Positions 1-6,429 of a stretch of DNA of 8,240 nucleotides are shown piece after piece. Below the pieces are notes generated by a model, which saw nothing but the letters and a program-made list of their open reading frames with translations, did not search any database and was not told where the DNA came from. Each line of letters opens with the position of its first letter. Positions within the stretch are counted from its first letter, which is position 1. Source of the stretch: Candidatus Nanopelagicales bacterium. Lineage in GTDB: Bacteria; Actinomycetota; Actinomycetes; S36-B12. The stretch is taken from contig JALQSY010000069.1 of the NCBI GenBank assembly GCA_023264215.1, forward strand, positions 1 to 8,240, read 5' to 3'. The translations under genes and the position numbers were made by a program.

Positions 1-466
1 GACTGAGCACGATCTGGCCGAGCAGCAGCACCTGATCGCCGGGCGGCAGGGCGCCGGCATCGGGGCTCAGCGTGACGACGACCGACCCCGCGTCCGTGAC
101 CGGGGCCTCCTCCGGGACCGAAGCGAGCGGCGTATCCGTGAGCGGGTCGACCACCAGCGTGCGCAGCCCCTCCTCCGCCTGCTCGGGGGTCGGGCCGGCC
201 GCCAGCGCGGAGACGATCTCACCGGGCGGCACAGCGGGCTCGCGCCGCAGGTCGGTGACAACCGGCACCAGGCCGTCCTCGCGTGCGAACCACACGCGGA
301 CAGCACGACCCGGGTTGGGATTGGGCGAGGCACCGCCGGTGGCCGAGGCCGACGCGGTCGGGATCGCGCCCGCAGGAATCGACTGGGGCGCGGAGTCCAG
401 GCGTACGCCGCAGCCGGTGACCAGCAGCGCACTGACGACGATGATCGCCGGTCGAATGCCCTTCAC
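1..466 (-). CDS. GerMN-domain lipoprotein, partial (C-terminus beyond window start)
   Basis: Predicted exported lipoprotein and likely accessory partner of the adjacent histidine kinase. The visible 155 residues start at a GTG (466-464). A short basic start (VKGIRP) and hydrophobic core lead to a lipobox LLVTGC with Cys19, followed by a low-complexity Ala/Ser/Pro/Gly linker (about 24-53). From about residue 56 the text reads RVWFAREDGLVPVV and later ALAAGPTPEQAEEGLRT, the pattern of a GerMN domain (LVPV strand plus the LLAGPTPxE helix). A GGAG ribosome binding site (475-472) lies 5 nt upstream. The start overlaps the kinase stop as GTGA, implying translational coupling. Actinobacterial sensor operons often carry such a lipoprotein (LpqB with MtrAB is the known example), but the kinase here is too short for MtrB, so I give no symbol. 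The reading frame is open at the window edge. Confidence 0.85.
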   Translation of the reverse strand, partial: MKGIRPAIIVVSALLVTGCGVRLDSAPQSIPAGAIPTASASATGGASPNPNPGRAVRVWFAREDGLVPVVTDLRREPAVPPGEIVSALAAGPTPEQAEEGLRTLVVDPLTDTPLASVPEEAPVTDAGSVVVTLSPDAGALPPGDQVLLLGQIVLS

Positions 467-1797
467 GACGGCTCCACCCTCGGGATGAGCACGCTCACCC
501 GCGCACCGCCGAGCGGGGAGGTCCCGACCGACACCGTCGCGGCGATCGTCTGCGCGTGCTCGAGCGCGATCGCCATGCCCAGGCCTGCCCCGGATGTGGG
601 ATCAGCCGCTTCGCCGCGCACGAACGGCTCGAAGATGCGCTCGGCGAGCTCCGGATCGACCCCGGGCCCGGCATCGTCGAAGTGCACGGCGATGGCATCG
701 CCCTGGTCCGCCACGCTGACCGCGCACAGGCCCTCCCCGTGGGATTGCGCGTTGCGCACGATGTTGTCGAAGACGCGCTCGAGGTGTCGGCCATCGGTGC
801 TGACGACGGCCGGCGGCCCGATGACGATGTCATCGCTCAGCCCCTGCGCCCGCACGACCTGCGCGGCCAGGGCGCGCACGTCGATCGGCTCGGTCTCGAT
901 GTGCTCGTTGGCCCCCATGCGGCTGATCTCGAGCAGGTCCACGAGCATGCGCGACAGGCGACGCACCTGCCGGGCGAGGTGATCGACGATCTTGGCGTCC
1001 TGCGGGGCCATCTCCGGCGTGCGTTCCTCCAGGAGATCGGTCACGCCCGAGATCGCGGTCATCGGGGATCGGAGTTCGTGGCTGACGTTGGCCGCGAAGC
1101 GCTGCTCGCGCGCGATGCGCGCCTGGACGGCCTCGGCCATCTCGTTGAACGCCTGCGCGATCGGATCGAGATCCGGATCCCCGGCGTCGGGCAGGCGCGT
1201 GTCGAGGTCCCCCTCGGCGAGTGCCAGTGCGCCAGCGCCGAGCTGATCGACCGGCACGAGCAGGCGGCGGGCGACGTACCAGCCGAGGAAGGCGCCGGTC
1301 GCGCCGGCGAGCACGGTGACGGCGACCAGGCCCCAGCCGCCGAAGGTCAAGGTGACGTCCAGGGCGCGCAGCGGGAAGACCTCGACGAAGAGGGAGGAGT
1401 CCAGTGGCATCGCGATGATGAGGTAGGGCTCCCCCGCGATCTCGACCCGCTGCTGCGCACCGGTCTGGGCTCCCTGGTCGAGCAGCGACGCCGGCAGCAG
1501 GTCCGGCGGTACGGCGACCGTGGAGGTGAACCACTGCTCGCCGATGCGCAGCATCGGCTGCGAGCCATCCACGACCGGCAGCTGCGCGAGCGACTCACCG
1601 GGGGCGGTGCCGGCGCGCAGCGAGGCGGCGACGGCGCGGGCGTCCAGCGACGCTCGCGTGATCGCCGCATCGGTGCGCTGGGACAACAGGTAGAGGCTGG
1701 CGAAGGCGTACGTCGCCCCCGAGACGATCGCCGCGACGCTCAGGGACAGGATCGCGAAGGTGATGGTGACCCGCCATCGCAGGCCCAGGGACTTCAC
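463..1797 (-). CDS. Membrane sensor histidine kinase (HAMP, HisKA, HATPase_c)
   Basis: A 444-residue inner-membrane kinase that should autophosphorylate and pass phosphate to the response regulator encoded just upstream. In order: TM1 (about 13-36), an extracytoplasmic sensor loop of about 115 residues with no domain I recognise, TM2 (about 152-175), HAMP (about 176-230), HisKA with phospho-acceptor His240 in VSHELRSPM, N-box NIVRNAQSH (345-353), G1 box DDAGPG (Asp375, Gly377, Gly379) and G2 box GAGLGMA (403-409). All catalytic boxes look intact. The start is GTG at 1797, 2 nt after the regulator's TGA, with GAAGG (1809-1805) as ribosome binding site 7 nt upstream. The stop overlaps the lipoprotein start. 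Length and layout are typical of OmpR-partner kinases; the signal sensed is not evident from sequence. Confidence 0.95.
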   Translation of the reverse strand: MKSLGLRWRVTITFAILSLSVAAIVSGATYAFASLYLLSQRTDAAITRASLDARAVAASLRAGTAPGESLAQLPVVDGSQPMLRIGEQWFTSTVAVPPDLLPASLLDQGAQTGAQQRVEIAGEPYLIIAMPLDSSLFVEVFPLRALDVTLTFGGWGLVAVTVLAGATGAFLGWYVARRLLVPVDQLGAGALALAEGDLDTRLPDAGDPDLDPIAQAFNEMAEAVQARIAREQRFAANVSHELRSPMTAISGVTDLLEERTPEMAPQDAKIVDHLARQVRRLSRMLVDLLEISRMGANEHIETEPIDVRALAAQVVRAQGLSDDIVIGPPAVVSTDGRHLERVFDNIVRNAQSHGEGLCAVSVADQGDAIAVHFDDAGPGVDPELAERIFEPFVRGEAADPTSGAGLGMAIALEHAQTIAATVSVGTSPLGGARVSVLIPRVEPS

Positions 1798-1799
1798 GA

Positions 1800-2495
1800 T
1801 CAGGCCTTCATGCGGTAGCCGAATCCACGAATCGTGAGCAGCAGCTCCGGACGCGACGGATCAGACTCGATCTTGCCGCGCAGCCGGTAGATCAGGTTGT
1901 CAACGACGCGTCCGTCGCCGGCGTTGGAGTATCCCCACACGGTCCGCAGCAGGTAGTCGCGACTGAGCACGCGTCCCTGGGCGCCCATGAGTGCCTGGAG
2001 CACGTCGAACTCGATACGGGACACGGGGACCTTGACGCCGTCACGTCGCACCTCGCACGTGTCCTGGTGGAGTTCGAGCGGGCCGCAGTGCAGGACGCTG
2101 CCGTCCGGAGCGCCCGCCTCGGTCAGCGGTCGCCGCAGCTGGCGTCGGATGCGGGCCATGAGTTCCTTGGTCACGAACGGCTTCGTGACATAGTCGTCCG
2201 CGCCGGCCTCGAGGCCGGCGACGACGTCGTGGCTGTCGGTATTGGCCGTCACGATGATGATGGGGACCTCGCTGTTGGCCCTCAGGGAGCGCACGAGGTC
2301 GAACCCGTGGATCCCCGGCAGGCGCAGGTCGACCAGGACGATGTCCGGCATGTCGTCCTGCACGGTCACCAGGGCAGCCTCAGCGGTCTCGGCCTCGAGG
2401 ACCCGAAGGCCGTCGTTCTCGAGGTTGGTCTTCAGGACCAGCCGGATCGTGGGGTCGTCCTCGACGACGAGCGCAGTCTTCATCATGCGAAGCAT
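1800..2495 (-). CDS. OmpR/PhoB-family response regulator
   Basis: A DNA-binding response regulator of 231 residues. The receiver domain (about 5-118) has acidic residues Asp13/Asp14, phospho-acceptor Asp56 in DIVLVD, Thr83 and Lys105 in VTKPF, so the phosphorylation site looks functional. The winged-helix domain (about 135-229) has SRIEFDVLQAL, the WGY segment, the recognition-helix region DGRVVDNLIYRLRGKIE and the terminal RGFGYRM typical of the family. I chose the ATG at 2495 (MLRMMKT) because GAGG lies 9 nt upstream; internal ATGs at 2486 and 2483 lack one. The frame stays open further upstream (to a possible ATG at 2606), but those extra residues fall in the promoter region and do not resemble a receiver start. 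First gene of the regulator-kinase-lipoprotein operon. Direct repeats just upstream suggest autoregulation (inference). Confidence 0.94.
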   Translation of the reverse strand: MLRMMKTALVVEDDPTIRLVLKTNLENDGLRVLEAETAEAALVTVQDDMPDIVLVDLRLPGIHGFDLVRSLRANSEVPIIIVTANTDSHDVVAGLEAGADDYVTKPFVTKELMARIRRQLRRPLTEAGAPDGSVLHCGPLELHQDTCEVRRDGVKVPVSRIEFDVLQALMGAQGRVLSRDYLLRTVWGYSNAGDGRVVDNLIYRLRGKIESDPSRPELLLTIRGFGYRMKA

Positions 2496-2529
2496 GGTCT
2501 GCTGCCTCTGGCCTTGGCAAGCGGCTGGC

Positions 2530-2555
2530 GCGACCTGAGCGACAAAGTTGCGACA
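2530..2555. promoter_or_regulatory. Direct hexamer repeats, candidate response-regulator operator
   Basis: GCGACA occurs at 2539-2544 and again at 2550-2555, exactly 11 bp apart, with a near copy GCGACC at 2530-2535 (9 bp before). One-turn-spaced direct repeats are the usual binding arrangement of OmpR-family dimers. The site lies in the divergent region between the response regulator (ATG 2495) and gpgS (ATG 2621). The right-hand copy overlaps the candidate gpgS -35 element. Operator function is inference. Confidence 0.3.
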
Positions 2556-2576
2556 CTTCTCGCCGGTCAATGTGAT
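2548..2576 (+). promoter_or_regulatory. Candidate promoter for gpgS
   Basis: TTGCGA (2548-2553) and TGTGAT (2571-2576) are separated by 17 bp, each matching the housekeeping consensus at four of six positions. Transcription would begin near 2583, giving a leader of about 38 nt to the gpgS ATG. On the opposite strand TTGACC (2570-2565) could act as a -35 for the response-regulator operon, but I see no good -10 for it. Weak, pattern-based call. Confidence 0.3.
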
Positions 2577-2620
2577 CTCCCGCACAGATTCCGGCCACAT
2601 TGCCATGGTCTGGTGGAGGC

Positions 2621-3406
2621 ATGGCGGAACTCCAGAGGCCGAGCGTCAGCGTGTGCATCCCCGCGCGCGACGAGCAGGCCACGGTCGGCGAGGTCGTGCG
2701 CCTGATCCGGGAGGGCGAGGGACCGATCGACGAGATCATCGTCTTGGACCATGCCTCGACGGACGGCACAGCGGCGGTCGCGCGACGCGCGGGTGCGCGC
2801 GTGGTGGACGCCGACCAGGTCGCCCGGTCCTGGGGTCGCGCGCAGGGCAAGGGCGACGTGCTCTGGCGCTCCCTGCTCGTCGCCCGAGGGGACATCGTGG
2901 TCTGGCTCGACGCCGACCTGGCCTCCTTCCCCGCGGATGGCGTCGCGCGACTGGTCGGTCCCCTGCTCGAGGACGACGACGTTGTCCTGGTGAAGGGCGC
3001 CTTCTCGCGCAGCCTCAACGGCAGACCCGGCGAGGGTGGGCGCGTCACCGAACTCGCTGCGAGGCCGGCCATCCGGCTGCTCGCACCGGAACTCTCCCGT
3101 CTGCGCCAGCCCCTGTCGGGCCAGTGCGCGATCCGCCGCAGCGCGGCGGAGGATGTCGTGTTCGAGATCGACTACGGGGTCGAAATCGGCCTGCTCCTCG
3201 ATCTCGCCTACGAGCACGGGCCCCATGCGATCCGCGAGGTCGACCTCGGCCCCCTCGACCATCGCCACCAGTCCCTCGCCGCCCTCTCCCGCCAGTCGGA
3301 GCAGGTGCTTCGAGCGCTGCTCTCGCGGCGCGGGCACCGCGAGCTCAAGGCGCGAACCATAGGGCGGCCTCCGGTCTCCTCCCTGAGGATGGCCGACGTC
3401 GCCTGA
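2621..3406 (+). CDS. gpgS: Glucosyl-3-phosphoglycerate synthase (GT81)
   Basis: Transfers glucose from UDP-glucose to 3-phosphoglycerate, giving glucosyl-3-phosphoglycerate, the precursor of glucosylglycerate and, in mycobacteria, of methylglucose lipopolysaccharide. The 261-residue GT-A fold shows SVCIPARDE (10-18), IVLDHASTDGT (40-50), GKGDVLWRSL (76-85, Lys77), the metal-binding LDADL (Asp97 and Asp99), GGRVTEL (139-145), QPLSGQ (163-168), YGVEIGLL (185-192, Glu188) and DHRHQ (His214, at the position of the metal-binding His in the mycobacterial enzyme as I recall it). The whole protein reads collinear with my memory of M. tuberculosis GpgS. It is shorter: the roughly 50-residue N-terminal extension is absent, and an in-frame TGA at 2573-2575 excludes one. 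The ATG has GGAGG only 1 nt before it, which is too close to be ideal. The phosphatase of the pathway is not in this window. Confidence 0.88.
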   Translation: MAELQRPSVSVCIPARDEQATVGEVVRLIREGEGPIDEIIVLDHASTDGTAAVARRAGARVVDADQVARSWGRAQGKGDVLWRSLLVARGDIVVWLDADLASFPADGVARLVGPLLEDDDVVLVKGAFSRSLNGRPGEGGRVTELAARPAIRLLAPELSRLRQPLSGQCAIRRSAAEDVVFEIDYGVEIGLLLDLAYEHGPHAIREVDLGPLDHRHQSLAALSRQSEQVLRALLSRRGHRELKARTIGRPPVSSLRMADVA

Positions 3407-3414
3407 CCTCGCGG

Positions 3415-3420
3415 TAACGT
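3415..3420 (+). promoter_or_regulatory. Candidate -10 element for a leaderless AI-2E transporter mRNA
   Basis: TAACGT fits the TANNNT -10 pattern and ends 6 nt before the ATG at 3427, so transcription would start at or next to the start codon. No Shine-Dalgarno sequence is visible before that ATG. This is the known signature of leaderless actinobacterial mRNAs. The gene sits only 20 nt after gpgS, so read-through from gpgS is also possible. Confidence 0.4.
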
Positions 3421-3426
3421 GCCGCC

Positions 3427-4554
3427 ATGGCCGACCCCGCTGCCGACTCCGACCGCTCCCTGCGTCCAGGCTGGCCCGTGAGCCCGGGCTTCCTGTGGCG
3501 CGCCGGCTTCATCGTGATGGCGCTGGTCTTCATCTTCCTGTTCATCTCGTTCGTCATCGAAGACGGCGGCGGAGTCATCTTCACGGTCCTCATGTCGTGG
3601 TTCTTCGCCCTCGCGATGGCACCGGCTGTCGAGCGGCTGAGCAAGCACATGCGCCGCGGCCTGGCCACGCTCATCGTGATGGGCGGCGTCGGGCTCTTCC
3701 TCGTCGCGTTCTTCGCGGCCTTCGGAGCCCTGCTCGTCGACCAGCTCATCGAGATCGTCGAGAGCATCCCCGACCTGGCCGCGCAGGGCCTGGCGTGGTT
3801 CAACCAGACATTCGGCCAGTCGTACACCGCGGAGGAACTGCTCGCGCAGATCAACCTCGACCAGGACGCGCTCCGGCAGATCGCCGCCGATGCCGCCAAG
3901 GGGATCTTCGGCTTCGCGGTGTCCCTCATCGGCGGCATCTTCGGCCTGTTCACCTTCGCGCTGATCGCCTTCTACCTGTCCGCTGACGGGCCGCGGCTTC
4001 GCCGCTACCTCGCCAGCATGCTCCCCACGCAGTCCCAGTCGGTCTTCCTCAACGTGTGGGACATCACGGCGGACAAGACCGGGCGGTACGTCGCTGCCCG
4101 CGCGATCCTGGCCGCGGTCAACTCGTTCTTCAGCGGGATCGTCTTCGCCGTCATCGGGCTGCCCTACTGGCTCCCCCTGGCGCTGTGGACCGGCATCGTC
4201 GCTCAGTTCGTGCCGACGATCGGCACCTACATCTCGATCATCCTGCCGGTGATCGTGGGCCTGCTCAGCGGCAACCCCTGGCTCGGTGTGATCGTGCTCG
4301 TCTACGCCCTCATCTACCAGCAGATCGAGAACCTCACGATCGAGCCGCGCATCAGCGCGAAGGCCGTCGACGTGCACCCGGCGTACGGCTTCGTGGCGGT
4401 CCTGCTCGGCGCGTCGCTCTTCGGTGTCGCGGGGGCGCTGCTCGCGGTCCCGGTCGGCGCCATGGTGCTCGCGCTGTTCCAGATCTACGTCAAGCGCCAC
4501 GACCTGATCGAGGACACCTCGGCTGCAGATCCGCCGGCGCCGACGACGACCTAG
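3427..4554 (+). CDS. AI-2E/UPF0118-family membrane transporter
   Basis: A polytopic membrane protein of 375 residues, normal for the family. Hydrophobic segments lie at about 24-44, 50-66, 78-102, 160-184, 225-245, 248-281, 284-299 and 318-355, with a hydrophilic region at about 103-158, the usual AI-2E-family layout. Family hallmarks are FVPTIGTYIS (261-270), QQIENLTIEPRI (298-309), a VHP turn (316-318) and GALLAVPVGA (336-345). Members have been proposed to export autoinducer-2 (TqsA) or act as Na+/H+ antiporters in halophiles, but most are uncharacterised, so the substrate is unknown. The gene follows gpgS by 20 nt, which may link it to solute or ion homeostasis (inference). Its TAG stop shares a palindromic CTAG with the convergent dehydratase gene. 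A paralogue is cut off at the right edge of the window. Confidence 0.9.
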   Translation: MADPAADSDRSLRPGWPVSPGFLWRAGFIVMALVFIFLFISFVIEDGGGVIFTVLMSWFFALAMAPAVERLSKHMRRGLATLIVMGGVGLFLVAFFAAFGALLVDQLIEIVESIPDLAAQGLAWFNQTFGQSYTAEELLAQINLDQDALRQIAADAAKGIFGFAVSLIGGIFGLFTFALIAFYLSADGPRLRRYLASMLPTQSQSVFLNVWDITADKTGRYVAARAILAAVNSFFSGIVFAVIGLPYWLPLALWTGIVAQFVPTIGTYISIILPVIVGLLSGNPWLGVIVLVYALIYQQIENLTIEPRISAKAVDVHPAYGFVAVLLGASLFGVAGALLAVPVGAMVLALFQIYVKRHDLIEDTSAADPPAPTTT

Positions 4555-4838
4555 TCGACGATCGCGTCGATGCGCGTCGCGAGGGCGACATCGAGGTCGG
4601 TGATCCGGCCGCCCGCGGAGTGCGTCGACAGCACCAGGTGCAGTCGCCGCCATCGGATGTCGATGTCCGGGTGATGATCCAGATCCTCCGCCGCCGCGGC
4701 GATCATGACGACCCACTCGATGGCCGCCGGGAACGTCGGAGCCTCGACATCGCGCACGAGCGAGCCGTCCTGGACCTGCCACCCGGGCAGCGAGTCCGCG
4801 AGCGAGGCCAGCGCCGCCTCGTCAAGGGGTTCAGCCAT
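4551..4838 (-). CDS. Pterin-4a-carbinolamine dehydratase-like protein (PCD/DCoH family)
   Basis: A 95-residue cytoplasmic protein, typical length for the family, which dehydrates 4a-hydroxytetrahydrobiopterin. The active-site signature is complete: Glu51, then DHHPD with His55, His56 and Pro57, Trp63 six residues on, His73, and Asp81/Asp83 near the end. A real dehydratase is therefore plausible. The ATG at 4838 is chosen over an upstream ATG at 4856 because a perfect AGGAGG (4849-4844) lies 5 nt before it. It overlaps the end of the dihydropteroate-synthase-like gene by 8 nt, so the two are probably translationally coupled as the last two genes of a three-gene operon. No aromatic amino acid hydroxylase, the usual partner, is in the window, so the substrate may be a different pterin. 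Its TAG stop shares CTAG with the convergent AI-2E gene. Confidence 0.88.
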   Translation of the reverse strand: MAEPLDEAALASLADSLPGWQVQDGSLVRDVEAPTFPAAIEWVVMIAAAAEDLDHHPDIDIRWRRLHLVLSTHSAGGRITDLDVALATRIDAIVD

Positions 4839-5736
4839 CCCATCCTCCTGAGACATCGAGGGTGCTCATCGCGTGAGCGACCGCGTGGACAAGCGGCACC
4901 TCGTGGGTGCGCATGAGATTCGCCCCGCCGAGCATGGCGAGCACGGCGAAGAAGCCCTCCGCGGAGCGGAAGTGCTCCTCGAACAGGTCGAAGGCGTGCG
5001 GCAGCGCGTGGCAGATCGGCAGCCCGAGCACGCGCAGGCGGAAGGTGTTGAGGATCACCTCGGTCTGATGGCGCACGCGCGTGAGCGGATCGACGAGGTT
5101 GCCGTAGTAGAAGCCCATCCCCGGATCGATGACGATCCGATCGACACCGTGACTGCGCGCGACCTCGACGCGCTCGGCGAAGTGCTCGATCAGGCCCGGG
5201 ATCGGATCCGCGTCCAGGCGGACGTCGGTGATCTCCCGCACGTTGGCGCCCTTGACGTAGCACAGGATGACCGTGGCACCGAAATCCGCGGCGATGTCGT
5301 AAAGCTCCTCCTGGTGGGAGGCACCGGTCATGTTGAGGACCTGCGCGCCCGCAGCCAGGCCAGCCCGGGCGACATCGGGGTCGTACGTCTCGACCGACAC
5401 GGCGATGCCGTCGTTGGCGCACTGCTCGATGACCGGCAGCAGCCGGGTGAGCTGGTCGTCCGCACCGACCCGCGCAGCACGCGCGGTCGTGGACTCGGCC
5501 CCGATATCGACCAGGTGTGCGCCGGCCGCGACCGCCACGCGAGCCTTGCGAACGGCGGACTCCACGCCGGTGGCGATGCTCTCGCGGTAGGTCGAGTCCC
5601 GGGACAGGTTGACCGTCGCCATGATCACCGGCTCGTCCGCCCACTGCCTATCGCCGATGCGGATCGGCGCGACCGGGGCCGCCAGGGCCTGCGGATGATC
5701 GCCCGCGAGCTTCGCGAGCGCCGCGAGCGTGATCAT
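4831..5736 (-). CDS. Divergent dihydropteroate-synthase-like protein (pterin-binding TIM barrel)
   Basis: A 301-residue protein related to FolP, which joins a pterin pyrophosphate to p-aminobenzoate. Collinear motifs: VIMATVNLSRDST (37-49, Asn43), VDIGAEST (76-83, Asp77), SVETYDPDVARAGLAAGA (114-131), VLNMTGA (133-139, Asn135), VIDPGMGFYYGN (202-213, Asp204) and LMRTHEV (274-280, Arg276 and His278). Two features are unlike true FolP. The conserved Asp of SxDT is Glu116, and the SRKS-type segment supplying a catalytic Ser and Lys is replaced by GLPICHALPHAF (238-249). I therefore do not assign folP. The start is ATG 5736, which overlaps the reductase stop as ATGA, with AGGGGG 4 nt upstream. 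Middle gene of a reductase-synthase-dehydratase operon. Likely binds a pterin, but the reaction is unknown; it could also be an inactive or regulatory homologue. Confidence 0.8.
   Translation of the reverse strand: MITLAALAKLAGDHPQALAAPVAPIRIGDRQWADEPVIMATVNLSRDSTYRESIATGVESAVRKARVAVAAGAHLVDIGAESTTARAARVGADDQLTRLLPVIEQCANDGIAVSVETYDPDVARAGLAAGAQVLNMTGASHQEELYDIAADFGATVILCYVKGANVREITDVRLDADPIPGLIEHFAERVEVARSHGVDRIVIDPGMGFYYGNLVDPLTRVRHQTEVILNTFRLRVLGLPICHALPHAFDLFEEHFRSAEGFFAVLAMLGGANLMRTHEVPLVHAVAHAMSTLDVSGGWDG
4844..4849 (-). promoter_or_regulatory. Shine-Dalgarno AGGAGG deciding the dehydratase start
   Basis: A full consensus AGGAGG (read 4849 to 4844) sits inside the last codons of the upstream synthase-like gene, 5 nt before ATG 4838. 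It fixes that ATG rather than ATG 4856 as the start and supports strong translation of the dehydratase. Confidence 0.75.
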
Positions 5737-6395
5737 GAATCCCCCTGTCGCACGAATCGCGTGATGACGAATTCATCCTCGCAGCGCGCCATGATCGGCG
5801 CGAATCGACGTCCGGTGGCGATGCCGGACAGGGTGAGGGCCCATTCGTCCACCACACCGGCCCTGCTGAACTCATCGAGCAGCGTGCGGCCCCCCTCGCA
5901 CACCAGTCGGCGCAGCCCCATGCCGACCAGATGCGTGCGCAGCCACACAGGATCGACCCGATCCCCGGGAGCCACGAGCAGTTCGCACGTCGCCGGCACG
6001 CGGCCGCGCACATCCGCCGCCGCACGCTCTCCCGTCACGATGAGCGGAGGCATCGTCGACTCGGAGTACACCGGATCCGACCACGGCAGGTCCAGGCTCC
6101 CGCTCACGATCACCAGGCGAGGCGCAGGCGCCAGGCCCATGGCGACCCGCTCCGTCGCCACTTCCGCACTGCCGCGCATCGGGGTGTAACGCTCGACGCG
6201 CATCGTCGCAGCGCCGACGATCACCGCATCCGACCAGCGCCGCACCGCGCTGAGCACACGCCGGTCGGCGGGGCCGGAGATGCTGCCCGAGCGCCCGTCG
6301 GGCCCGGCCACGGCACCGTCGAGGGCGAGGACGAACAGCGCGCGCATCCACGGGTCCGCGGGCCACGGATAGTCGTCACCCCGGTCCTCGGCCAT
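5733..6395 (-). CDS. RibD C-terminal/DHFR-like pyrimidine reductase family protein
   Basis: A 220-residue NADPH-dependent reductase-like protein with the fold of the RibD C-terminal domain and dihydrofolate reductase, and no RibD deaminase domain. Motifs: MRALFVLALDGAVAG (17-31), GPADRRVL (41-48), SDAVIVGAATMRVERY (55-70), a dinucleotide-binding segment CEGGRTLLDEF (166-176) and VVDEWALTLSGIATG (181-195). The ATG at 6395 gives the usual length; I see no good ribosome binding site, and only a weak -10-like AAGACT 7 nt upstream, so the mRNA may be leaderless. Its stop overlaps the synthase-like start (ATGA). RibD-like proteins can reduce riboflavin intermediates, and the mycobacterial one (Rv2671) can act as an alternative dihydrofolate reductase. 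With two pterin-family partners, a pterin or folate-like reduction is the best guess (inference). Confidence 0.85.
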   Translation of the reverse strand: MAEDRGDDYPWPADPWMRALFVLALDGAVAGPDGRSGSISGPADRRVLSAVRRWSDAVIVGAATMRVERYTPMRGSAEVATERVAMGLAPAPRLVIVSGSLDLPWSDPVYSESTMPPLIVTGERAAADVRGRVPATCELLVAPGDRVDPVWLRTHLVGMGLRRLVCEGGRTLLDEFSRAGVVDEWALTLSGIATGRRFAPIMARCEDEFVITRFVRQGDS

Positions 6396-6415
6396 GGCGA
6401 TCAGTCTTGCACCGC

Positions 6416-6421
6416 TAGCCT
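6416..6421 (+). promoter_or_regulatory. Candidate -10 element for the hotdog-fold gene
   Basis: TAGCCT fits TANNNT and ends 8 nt before the ATG at 6430. Only 34 bp separate this gene from the divergent reductase (ATG 6395), so the promoters must overlap coding sequence or drive leaderless mRNAs. No matching -35 is visible. Confidence 0.3.
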
Positions 6422-6429
6422 CGGTGGGC

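Noticed and set aside
556..1818. Long open frame on the plus strand, antisense to the histidine kinase
   Set aside because: Rich in Arg, Gly, Asp and His with no recognisable domain; it mirrors a kinase with every catalytic motif. A usual high-GC antisense artefact.
1..2495. Assignment as mtrA-mtrB-lpqB
   Set aside because: The kinase (444 residues, small sensor loop) is shorter than MtrB, and the lipoprotein is truncated by the window, so the identity cannot be supported.
3208..4782. 524-codon open frame on the minus strand across gpgS, AI-2E and the dehydratase
   Set aside because: Composition is low-complexity Asp/Glu/Arg/His, and it is antisense to two well-supported genes and out of frame with the third.
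4831..5736. Assignment as canonical folP
   Set aside because: The SRKS-type segment is missing and the SxDT Asp is Glu, so the standard reaction cannot be assumed.
4873..6189. Long open frame on the plus strand, antisense to the pterin-like operon
   Set aside because: No domain resemblance, while the minus strand carries two collinear enzyme families with coupled starts.
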